From positions 3,325-35,304 of the forward strand of contig JAIPMN010036124.1 in the NCBI GenBank assembly GCA_020650975.1: a DNA stretch of 31,980 bases. Direction: 5' to 3'. Made by a program: the position numbers and the translations under genes. This stretch comes from Apostichopus californicus (lineage: Eukaryota > Echinodermata > Holothuroidea > Aspidochirotida > Stichopodidae). Position 1 is the first letter of the stretch. Each line of letters starts with the position of its first letter. The notes under the pieces were generated by a model, which saw only the letters and a program-made list of their open reading frames with translations, was not told the origin of the DNA and made no database searches. This document shows positions 1-9,295 of this stretch, in pieces.

Positions 1-708
1 TTTTCATTTCTCAATAAATGATAACAACATTCGTCATTTTACTCATTTATGCTATTCCCGCTTCCCTCATTGCACGAATTTGTTGGCTACCGTACCCTCG
101 ATCTCGGAACCGGAACCATGCATAGCCGTAGCATGCCGTATTGCCATTTTGCACGTGAGTGAGCGATATTCCGTGAGTGAGCGATATCGATGACGGCCGG
201 GGAAATCATTGAAAGCAACGACAATGAGTGGGACAAAACGTCTCCGAAATGAGTGCAACCTCCAGGAATTCTTCCGGAAGAAAGTCGCTAAATTTACAGG
301 TTGGTATATCCCTTTATCGTTAAGAATGACAAGAAAGATTATGTGGGCGGACTGAGTTACGTACGGACGGAACCGTCGGTTCGTTACTCACCCGTACAGG
401 ACATATAGCCGTGAATTGTACACAATTCCCGTACGCTAGCCTAAGCTCCACAAAATTAATCCCTATCGATTCGAACACCTAGCCTAGGCTAGGTAAATTG
501 GGAATGTAATTTAAAATGAATGACATTTCAAGACCGATATTTCTTCTTTATGGAATTTGCGGAGTAAAAGAAATGAAAAATGACTCGGGGGTGTGTCACT
601 TTACCTCGAATTGTCAGTCACAGCAGTGACTCAAAAAATGTGCGAATTACAGTAAGTCTTGACACAACAAAACACAGCTCTCATAACGAAATGTACATTT
701 CATTACAG
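1..708. other. 5' flank without a supported gene
   Basis: No coding region I can defend. A short tandem duplication lies at 154-169 and 172-187: the same 16 bases repeated with an 18-bp period. The stretch is richer in CpG than the AT-rich sequence after 3300. An open frame begins at 580, but the + strand gene below more likely enters at a splice acceptor at 707-708, so 580-708 may be intron or 5' UTR. No TATA box or terminal inverted repeat was identified. Confidence 0.5.
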
Positions 709-2823
709 AAGATGTCACAGATGACCAGTGTGCCAGCCAAGGAGGCAACGGGGTATAGGTCCACGGCAGCGGCCGCTGAGGATGTAATAGAGATTCATGC
801 CGAAGACGACACCACAACTGCGAGTACAAGCACACATGAAAGGTGAGATTGTCTCCTTTGTGATTCCTTGCCAGAGGCCAGATCTATGATGGTTTGCCAG
901 GCATGTCATTGTGACGGTGTGCTACTTTATTGTATACATGAAAAGGCAAATGGAGAATGCGGATGTGTACGAAGTACAAACCAAGTCTCCGGATGCCTTA
1001 AATTTACCTAAAGGTTGAAGTTTCATCCACCATTTTATGCATTATACTTTTGGAATAGAGACATGCATTTCATATAATATGGATATTCCTCTTTGGTTTG
1101 CATCCAAGACGGAAGTGAAAACTTAGGTTGTGAAGGTGGCGGAAACCATGTACCAAATGTGTGGTCCAGTGGTTACAGCAGCTGTCTTTCAAATCAGGGG
1201 GCATATTGAAATCTTGGTTGGGTCAAAATTCTAGGGACGAAAGGCACTGTAAAGATGTCAGATATTTTGGTATTATTTCATTTACGCTCATATATTTGTT
1301 TCCATTATCATAGAGCATGTGAAGACGACATCTCCCGTGAAAAAGCCTGTGATGCAGAATGCTGCTCTGGGTGAGAATCTCCGTACCAGCCCAAGGATGA
1401 TGCAGTTATCCTGTCCACAAAGAAGAGGGTGGGAAACAAGAACGAATTCCGCTCGTTCCAAGTGCAGTGGTACGAGAAATTCCCATGGCTTCATCTGTGT
1501 GCCACCAGAAGGAGAATATTCTGCTTCACCTGTATGTCCGCGATAAGCATCAACGTAGTCGCTGGAAATACACTGGTGGAAGCGAGTTTCACGGAAAAGG
1601 GCTTCGATAATTGGAAGAAGGCCCTTTCTTCATTCCAGCGACATCAGCAGAGTGACCTCCATAGATAAGCAGTGTTCAAGAAGATGCTGGCCGGGCATGG
1701 TGTGGATCGCTTGCTGGAGCATAAGGGCAGCATACTCCATTCCACAAGAAGGCAAATGCTGCTAAAGCAGCTGGACTGCCTGCGATTCTTGCTTCGCCAA
1801 GGACTAGGCATCAGGGGGCATAAAGAAGTTGAGGGAAACCTGAGGCAGCTATTAAAGTTGGTTGCAATTGACAACAAGGACATCAAGACCTGGCTAGACA
1901 GCAAGGACTATCTGTCTCCTGTAATCGTCAATGAAATGATTCAACTCATCGGCCATTCAGTTCTGCGGGATCTGCTCAGTGACATCAGAGAGGCTGGGAT
2001 GTTCGCCATCATGGCTGATGAGACCAGTGACCTGAGCAACAAAGACCAGCTGTCGATATGCATCAGGTGGGTGGACTCTGGCTTGAAAATCCATGAAGAC
2101 CTCATCGGATTTGTTCATGTGATTCACACTGATGCCGAAACCTTCAGCAAGACGATAAAGGATGTGCTGATCCGATGTGCTCTGCCACTTTCGCAATGTC
2201 GTGGGCAGGGGTATGACGGGGCTGCAAACATGATGGGTCACCTGAGGGGTGTAGCCGCTCGGATACGACAGGATGAGCCTGCAGCCATCCATGTGCACTG
2301 CTGGGCACATTGCCTGAATCTTTGCTTACAGGAAGCTTCACGAGCTCCACCACGGCGACTTGATGATGGAGGGCCGGCTCACATATATGCGACCCCTGAG
2401 GACTACTACCGCCATCTGTACTGTGAAGCCAGCGACCTAGTCATCGGTGAGATGGAACGTCGATTTTCCCAGGAGTCCTTCCAGATTCCAAGGGACATTG
2501 AGCAGACCTGCTCTCTGCTGCGAACTGGGACGGCACTGGACCCGAAGTTACACCAAGTCAACAGGTGGCTGATCAATACAAGCACGACATTGATTGCCAA
2601 CGATTGCATAGGCAGCTGAACATGCTACCAGAGCTTATCCGTGTCGCAAAGCAGACTCCCGGAGTGCACCAGGGCCTAGTCAAAGTCACGAAGGTTCAGA
2701 CAGTTGTGGACATTCTGCTAGAAGCCCCAGGGAGGAGGGCAGATGTTCAGCGAAGTTGCCAAGTTGGCCAGAATATTGATGACCATAATGGCTTACGTGA
2801 AGTGCCAAAAAGAGATGAAATAA
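709..2823 (+). pseudogene. hAT-superfamily transposase with TTF-like zinc finger, broken
   Basis: Resembles the TTF-finger/DUF4371 group of hAT DNA transposases (ZMYM1-like), nuclear enzymes that cut and paste their own element. Exon 1 (709-842) follows an acceptor at 707-708 and encodes an acidic, Ser/Thr-rich N terminus. After the intron comes a TTF-type finger (about 1375-1665: SPYQPKD, RSFQVQWYEKFPWLHL, CFTC, FQRHQQSDLH). The RNase H-like core follows, with ADETSDLSNKDQLSICIRW and CRGQGYDGAANM, which carry the first two acidic residues expected of hAT enzymes, then HCWAHCLNLCLQ. Breaks: in-frame TGA 1372-1374; TAA 1666-1668; about 2340, where the protein jumps from the core to the late ATPEDYYRHLY segment, so the usual insertion domain is missing; frameshift about 2565-2580; another about 2730. 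The frame carrying MFSEVAKLARIL ends at TAA 2821, before the C-terminal dimerisation domain with the third acidic residue. Family call is confident; surely non-functional. Confidence 0.85.
843..1313 (+). other. intron of the hAT transposase
   Basis: The donor at 843 reads AG|GTGAG and the acceptor at 1312-1313 follows a T-rich tract. Splicing leaves two bases of a codon in exon 1 that are completed by base 1314 to an arginine codon. The joined frame is then the one that enters the zinc finger. The phase agreement supports the intron. The 471-base intron itself shows no coding content. Confidence 0.7.
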
Positions 2824-3266
2824 AAGACCAACATTTGGCAATTGCAACAGAGAAGCTGGTGAAGTCTCCAAGCCGTTTGTACGCTCTGATGAGGGAAGGC
2901 ATATCAGAAGCACACCTCGGTCTGCTCTGGCGTCATCTTTCTGTGGAACACGTGTCTTACATAATGGACTCACAGAGACCTACTCCATCAAGAGTTGTAG
3001 AAGCTCTTCGTACCGCAGATGACTTGAGACCTCAAGAAGAGTGTGTATTCTATTTCTTAACACAGTATATACGATCACTAGACACTGATGATCTTCTTAA
3101 CTTTTTACTGTTTGCAACTGCATCAATCCACCTGCCAGAAGGAGGAATAACAGTGTCTTTTGTTGCCACCTGAAGACTGCTGCGCAGGCCAGTGGCACAT
3201 ACTTGCTCCAACACACTGGAAATCAGCACAGCATACAACAGCAGCCAAGAATTGAGCGGGAAATGA
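2824..3266 (+). pseudogene. HECT-like ubiquitin-ligase C-terminal fragment
   Basis: The frame that carries the end of the hAT transposase runs on without a stop into unrelated sequence. It contains YFLTQYIRSLDTDDLLNFLL, then FATASIHLPEGGITVSF and, after an in-frame TGA at 3171-3173, LRRPVAHTCSNTLEI. This order matches the C-terminal lobe of HECT-like proteins, common as multi-copy genes in marine invertebrates: a helical segment, a strand ending in a V-x-F pattern, then an H-T-C motif holding the thioester cysteine (TGC at 3204-3206). The frame closes at TGA 3264-3266. The N-terminal boundary is a guess: the last recognisable transposase residues are near 2800. HECT enzymes transfer ubiquitin from E2 to substrate through that cysteine. 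This copy is only about 145 codons long and interrupted, so it is a fossil. Confidence 0.6.
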
Positions 3267-5654
3267 TTTTGTATTTGAGAGATAAGTATTCCTACCAATA
3301 CACACTTCCATAAACAGTCTCCCTTTCCATATCTCTTTGTTCATGTACGTGTTGACTTTTTTATTACATTTAACTCAGGGTTCCCATGCAGTAGCCATGA
3401 CCTTCAGGTTTTAATGTTTCTTACATTCCATCCATTTGTGGCAACTATTTTTGCATAGACGATTTGATACTTTAAATTTTAGATTAACTTTTAGACGTCG
3501 ATTCTTGCCCTCTTGTTTATTGATACATGTGTATTATAAAGAAAATGCTTAAAGGGTGTCAAATAAGTCTAAATGCTTTTTTTCACAAAGATGCAGAGGG
3601 GTTGCAAGTCACATTTGAAGATTACATTTACTAAAATTCATTTCACTTAATCTTAAGATATCAGTGTTTTATTCTTTCCAATTATTGATAAGTATCTGGT
3701 CTTTCCTTATAGTTTTTGTGTTTAGAATCAAGTACAATTTAACATAGCTTCCGTTTAATAATAATGTGCTTACAACTCAAATAGACAGGAGCAACTCACA
3801 AATGTGCTGAATTCCCAAAAAAGTCTCAACAAAAGACAAGTTGCAAACTGAGTGAACTGATTTTGATGAGCTATGTAATGACCCAAAAAGTCATTAACAT
3901 CTACCTGGTAGTAAAGCCTCTCCTTTTTCAGCTACAGTATATGTTTGTAATGTCATTTGAGGTATATTGCTTGTATGTTATGAGAAATGTCATACATCTT
4001 CTTTACTTTTTGTTATCAATTACCATTGCTCTTTTATTTTATTGCTGTTCCATTTAACTGCAAGGATCACTATCATAGTCAAGGTAATCTCTATAACAAA
4101 GATTCTTGTATAAGCATTAATTATATTTCAGTGGTCAATTGTTTTCATAAAGACGAGAGGGACACAGACAGCTGTTATCGCAGAGCAATATATTCTACCA
4201 ACACAGTGATAGTGTTGTTTTGTTCATACCGCAGACTCTCATTTCATTCAACATGAATTGATCTGTATTAGTTTGAACTTAATAATCTTTTTGTATTTAG
4301 ACTTTAAATATGATACTTCACATTTTCTATGAAAGTTACATTGGCTGACCCAACTTGATATTACCAATGAAATACCTCTAACTGTGTGGGTTGTGGTTAT
4401 ACTTTTCAATAGTCCACATACCATTGCATACTGATTAACTATGTACGTTACCTGTACCTCTTTTGGACGTGTCTCCAGCTGCTTTTTACAATCAGTTGCA
4501 TGTAAAGACATACTTCAAATTTCATTTAGGACAAATCTTATCATGATACCATAACAGAAATGTCTTGTTTTTAGGCCCTTACCACAAACTTATATTCCAA
4601 CTTGCCAAAATATTCAAGTATGATTGGTGCATTTCAGGCTAACATTAGCCTTATGAAAGTCACTATTATTATGACTTATGAAAGTCAACATTAGCCTTAT
4701 GAAAGTCACCTTTATCCATAAAAAATAAGAAAAGCAAAATAAGCACATAATTTCAGCAAATGTATTCTGCCTTACTCCTGATTTTTAGCTTTGCCTTTCT
4801 AAGATATGAATTTCACATATTATGTAAAGTATCAACAGTGATGTAATATCCCTTTTTTGTAACTCGGGTGTTTTCTTGCCTTTATAATAAATTTTGTTTT
4901 TAGTACAGACAATTTTTGTTTTTATCTTTCTCAACGTATATCGTACAGGTTTGCAAATCATTTTACTGACAACTTTTTGTTTTCATTGAAGAGAGCAAAC
5001 CAATAAGTCCGAATTTTCGAAACATGACTTAAACTGGCTGTCGGCTGAACAAGTTACATTCAGTTCACCTTTCCACTGGTGTTGTCAAACATCACAAAGG
5101 ATGTTTAGGAAGGGTAAAACAAGAGATTTGACAGGATCAGCTGATGTTTGACACTTGAGTTAGGGCGACTGCTTATGCCATTTTAAAGAGTTTGAACAAG
5201 ATAATCGCTGAATTTTACACCATTACATTTCCATCATAACAGTCATTGACTACACCTTATGTTTCTGGCATGTGCATAATAGATTATTCCCATCTTTGAG
5301 CCTGCCTCTCCTTAAAATACTCAGATAGTAGTTATGAATACGGTAAGTGCCAAATGAATGAGTTGTATTTATTTACACTAGTCCTTTTTGTATTTGTTCA
5401 ACATGAATGTAGTTCATAGTTCATACTGCCGTAGATTTCCACGACCCGTAAATGCTCAAAGCCCCCCCCCCCCCAAATAAAAGTCAAATGATTTTGCAAC
5501 ATCCCATATTGCTGACCAGAAATGACCACAAGTGCACAGGTATTGGAATATTAATTAATGCATGCCTATACATACAGTATAAAGTTGAAACGATATTTCA
5601 CTTCCTAAGTGATCATATTTTTTATTATTTATTTATAATTGATCCAAGGGAACT
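3267..5654. other. AT-rich non-coding stretch
   Basis: No gene seen: the open frames here are short and resemble no family. It contains a duplicated 23-base segment (4641-4663 and 4687-4709, 46-base spacing) and a run of 13 C at 5462-5474 that could cause assembly or sequencing errors. Confidence 0.6.
4641..4709. repeat. short tandem duplication, 46-bp spacing
   Basis: The same 23 bases (beginning AACATTAGCCTTATGAAAGT) occur at 4641 and 4687, and a partial copy of the inner part (ACTTATGAAAGTCA) lies between them. It looks like a small local duplication without coding content. Confidence 0.75.
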
Positions 5655-5880
5655 TAACCTCTGAAAAACAATACCGATCAACTACTCACCAATGGCTACA
5701 TACAAACAAATTTTCACTTCTTCAGATATGGCATTTACAAGGAGTTTAGACAACTCTGGTGACCTCCATTGAAAACAATAGGGATTATCTACTCACCAAG
5801 GGTTATCATCATTTGCAATTGAACCAACTTTTACTTATCGAGATATACAGTTTACTAGGTTTTCAGACTTATACCTCTGT

Positions 5881-5903
5881 TGACCTCAAATGACCTTTGA
5901 CCT
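5881..5903 (+). promoter_or_regulatory. DR4 plus DR1 nuclear-receptor-like half-sites, copy 1
   Basis: TGACCT occurs at 5881-5886, 5891-5896 and 5898-5903. On the opposite strand this reads AGGTCA-A-AGGTCA, the textbook DR1 arrangement bound by RXR, HNF4 or COUP-type receptors, with a third half-site spaced by four. The match is exact. Function is inference: the motif is built into a repeat and may be only part of that repeat's consensus. Confidence 0.4.
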
Positions 5904-6024
5904 CCATGAAAAACAATAAGGATCATCTGCTCACCAAGGGTTATCTACAAAGCAAGTTTGAAGTTCAAGTAACTTTCACTTCTGGAGATATGGTGTTTAG
6001 AAGGTTTTGAGAGTTTGTCACTCT

Positions 6025-6047
6025 TGACCTCGAATGACCTTTGACCT
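6025..6047 (+). promoter_or_regulatory. DR4 plus DR1 nuclear-receptor-like half-sites, copy 2
   Basis: The arrangement seen 144 bases earlier is repeated: TGACCT at 6025-6030, 6035-6040 and 6042-6047, giving spacings of four and one. All half-sites are intact although the surrounding unit has diverged. Function is unproven. Confidence 0.4.
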
Positions 6048-6308
6048 CCATGAAAAACAATAGGGATCATCTACTCACCACGGGCTATCTACAATGCAAG
6101 TTTGAAGTTCAAGCAACTTTGCCTTCTTGAGATAGAGTGTTTACAAGCCGAGGCGTCACACACGCCATCACCATCACATAGATTCCTTCGGCAAGGATTA
6201 AAAAATGAAAAACACATTTGCAGCTTATCGCAACATTTCATTTAGGATGGTGACACATCTTCTGTATTTCAATTCGCTACCCTCCATTGGTGTTGTCCAC
6301 TGCAATTC

Positions 6309-6999
6309 TCACAGTTGCTGCATTTGATCGTTGTCAAGACCTTCTATTGAGTGACTGTCAATACCATCCATGGATACAGTTCTTCCCACTGTTTGCTCAT
6401 TGCCTTCTTCACCATTAGCCTCCAAGAGAGAACACAATTTTGCTTGTAGGTTGTCATCTTCCTCTTGAAACATCTCCCTTACTACTGTTGCTGTTGAGTT
6501 TGCGTTCTGTAGAAAACCATCCAGCCAAATTTGATGAGGTGTCCTACTTCGCTCTGTTGTAATATTTTGGCTGTTCCACTCATTTGTGAACTGTTCCTGG
6601 AGCTGATTGATTACATCCAGATACACAAATTTGAGTGCAAACATTTCTGTGGGGCTGTCAATGTGTAAGAGGTCACCTTCTAGTTTATAAAATTCTTTAT
6701 AAAAAGTTGAAGTGACATCTTTGTCAACATCTCACCACAGACGCTCGATTCTTTCGTTATGTACTGACTGTCCAGTGATGTGGCTTTCCCGTCCACTTCC
6801 TCTTAACAAATTCATGAGAAGGGCAACATCAATCTTTTCACTGCCAAAGTCTGACCTGACACGGGAGGGAAGACCATACCTTTTTGCAGCTTGCACAAAC
6901 GATCTCTGAACAACATCGGCCTGGTTAGTTGTAGAACAATTTAAGTACACAACCATTCGTGAATAACCGTCGATGCCACCATGTGTGACAAATCCCCAT
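6309..6999 (-). pseudogene. integrase-core (rve-like DDE) transposase-derived gene, 3' exon
   Basis: The frame encodes [20 protein letters not shown], then [13 protein letters not shown] and [11 protein letters not shown], and after one in-frame TGA (6732-6734) continues as DVDKDVTSTFYKEFYKLEGD, TEMFALKFVYLDVINQLQEQ and TPHQIWLDGFLQ. This is the pattern of a widespread animal family of stand-alone integrase-core proteins, probably from an integrase-type DNA transposon (IS3EU- or Ginger-like; I cannot choose). The second catalytic Asp (RSDFG) and the Glu (RIERLW) are present 34 residues apart. The first Asp normally lies in an upstream segment that I do not find. A good 3' splice site (TTTGTTTCATACAG) ends at 7000, so the exon starts at 6999; the longer open frame up to 7214 is T-rich intron. 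The frame closes at 6309. The stop falls where the family has Arg after ERLW, so a single substitution explains it. Confidence 0.75.
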
Positions 7000-7661
7000 C
7001 TGTATGAAACAAAACAAATCTTCATATCATTTACAGTACTAAAACTTATGTTTGCAATCATGTCATGCGTTTCAGGTTTATTAGACATTTGGTTCTGTAA
7101 TAATGGTGTTACAGGCAAAGCATCACAAAACAGTACAATAAACAGAAGGAACAAGAATGGAAAAATTAATTGAGGTTTTAATGACTTCATTACACTAGAC
7201 TTCTGCTCGTTCACCAGAAATAGTTCTTAAAATATAAATGTCCTCAATAGCTTTTTGATCTACAAGTACACTATGGCATGGACAAAACACATCACTCTTC
7301 TGTGGCAAAACAGCCACAAAAGACAAAAGGGGTCATGTAGTCAATGTGATGCAACCACACACCAACTATGAGAAGTATCCATTATTACTCCCTTCAAATA
7401 TTGTGTTTAGGTTTTCCGAGTTTGACCTCTGGTGACCTCAAATGTTGTGAATTGTTGTTCTCAGTTAGATGAATGTGACTCACGGAATTCATAGCCCAGC
7501 CAGTTCTCAGTTCTCAGACATTCTAAATGAACACACAAGATGACGAAATGTCTCGGTGAGGTAAATTTCCTCCAAGGTGGTAATCGAAAAGGTTTAAGAA
7601 TTTTTACCAAAGGTGACCATATTTGAATATCTGGCACATTTGGGGCCAATACAGCATACCT
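7000..7661. other. putative intron and spacer without a gene
   Basis: 7000-7214 is open on the - strand but hydrophobic and T-rich, as expected of intron upstream of the integrase exon. 7391-7445 is a broken copy of the 5655-6150 repeat unit, including two TGACCT half-sites. The 62-codon - strand frame at 7461-7649 shows no family features. No upstream exon with the missing first catalytic Asp was found. Confidence 0.45.
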
Positions 7662-9295
7662 TTAAGCTGGTTCAGCTGGGCTTAGGTGGGCTTGGGTTTG
7701 AAGCTGAGATTTTTGTGGTTAGAACAAGCAGGACTGACTTATAGCTTTGTGGGATTGTGACAAAACATTTTTTCCATGATTTCCTTAACCTTTTATCTGA
7801 AATTTTTTTCAGTTTTTGCTGGGCTGTAGCTGGGCTATTGTTGGGTTAACCCACAATGTGGAACCCAGTTGGCGCCCGACTGGGGGCTTCTTTGGACAAA
7901 AACTCTTCAGTTGATAAAATACTATTGCTTCAGAAAATTATAGTCTTAAGAAGGGTTTCTTGAACAAATATATCAAGAGTCAAGTACACCATGTTTTGGT
8001 ATCTGGGCTGTAAATGGGCTAATGTCGGGCTTTCCGTTACTCTGGAGCCCAGCTGGGCCCCAAGCGGGGGCCAACTGGGTAAACATACTCTTATTTCATT
8101 GATGTTTATTTCTTACAAAATTCATGTTGTTGGCATTTTGTGTGGTATCGGGAGTTTTAAGTTAAAGGATAGGCTATGTGAATGCAGCTTAATGTTAATC
8201 TAACAATTTAGTTTAAATTTTTCCTGGGCTATTGCTGGGGTTTCCTACAATTTGGAGCACAGCTGGGGCCCGACTGGGCACTTCTTTGGTCAAAAGCTCT
8301 TCAGTTGATAAACCCGATTTTGTCAAGCTTGAAAAAAATAAACGAACAAAATTAACATGTTTGTATCTGGCTTAACCCTTACAAAAACTTCACACATGTT
8401 TCCTATATGAAACGGCTATTTAATACGTCATTTACAACAATCCCAATTCACAAAGTCACAAGTTTCATTGTAAGAAATGTTTACAAAAGAAATCATTGTT
8501 TATCTGGTTTGGCATCACACCTATTGTGCTATTGTTCGTTGGGCAGCTTAATGCACTGATCTATACACTTTCTAGTTCAATGTTTGTACACACTGTAGGT
8601 CTTTAGTTGTGTAGTGTGGGTCAGTCAGTTGACAACATTCTTTCTATACGGCTAGTAGCCAGTACGCGTTGTAGGGTCTGGGGGGCTGTTCGCGTAATTT
8701 TCATGTTTCTGTGTTTTGGAGGTTGTAAATTGCTCAAAAGAAGATTTCCTCCTGCGTTGTGACCTGTCGAGGCAAGATGATCTCCTTCTCTGAAGCATGA
8801 TGCCTAGCGTTTTTGGATGTATCTATATATCAAGCAAGGCCATATATACTGTAGCTAGGCCTGTAGCGGTTAATTACCCCACGGACAAGTGAGTTTACAG
8901 AAATAAATGTGCGTCCTTTATGGTATTTTACAGTGTGTAGACTAAATCCGTGAAGGTATTAAAATTTAAGTTTTCTCATAGCTTTGTGTCCAAACAGTAT
9001 CTATTGGTGTGTTTAAGCATCAGTCATCACCTACTGCCTTAAGGAGGATCTGAACAGAAACCGCCCAAATGAAAGAAGAGAATAGGCACCTAACTATATG
9101 CATATTACTTGCTTTTATGCCCATAGGGTTTACCCAAAAAGCAGCTGGAACCCACCTATAACCCAACCATAACCCAGATGGAGCCCGGTCGGGCTAGCCC
9201 AGTTGGGGCTCACCTAAGACCCACCTGGGCCCCAGTTGGGACAAACACGGCTTGGCCCTAGCTGGGGCCCAGCTGGGAATGTTGGCTGGGAGGTT
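7662..9295. repeat. GC-rich CAGCTGGG/CCCAACTGGG repeat cluster, possible non-autonomous element
   Basis: Three related units carry a core beginning GGGCTATTG, GGGCTAATG, GGGCTATTG at 7832, 8016 and 8226 (spacings 184 and 210). Units 1 and 3 also share a long downstream block (CTTCTTTGG... CTCTTCAGTTGATAAA). The right end, 9130-9295, holds a dense run of the complementary words (CCCACCTGGGCCCCAGTTGG and similar), so the two ends form long imperfect inverted repeats around an AT-rich middle. Local palindromes such as GGGTTAACCC lie inside. No protein is encoded. A foldback-like or TIR-bearing non-autonomous transposon is the simplest reading; target duplications were not found. Confidence 0.5.

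Larger units (their letters stand above)
5655..6150. repeat. four diverged tandem units of about 106-144 bp
   Basis: Units start near 5655, 5761, 5899 and 6043. Each begins with a version of GACCTCCATGAAAAACAAT, continues with a TCTACTCACCAAGGGTTATC-like block, then a CAAGTTTGAAGTTCAAG block and a GAGATA-GTGTTTA block, and ends with TGACCT half-sites. The first unit is the most diverged. A truncated piece of the same unit recurs at 7391-7445. No protein is encoded. It is probably part of a dispersed non-autonomous repeat family. After the last unit (6150-6200) comes a short GC-richer tail. Confidence 0.8.

Noticed and set aside
1372-1374. TGA in the hAT gene as selenocysteine or as a splice donor
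   Set aside because: The finger motif resumes three bases later in the same frame and other stops and frameshifts exist, so plain nonsense is simpler.
3863-4256. Two overlapping hydrophobic + strand frames
   Set aside because: AT-rich translation rich in Phe, Ile, Leu and Tyr; no splice or family support.
7004-7214. Hydrophobic N terminus of the integrase frame as a signal peptide
   Set aside because: It precedes a clear splice acceptor, is T-rich, and the family has no secretion signal.
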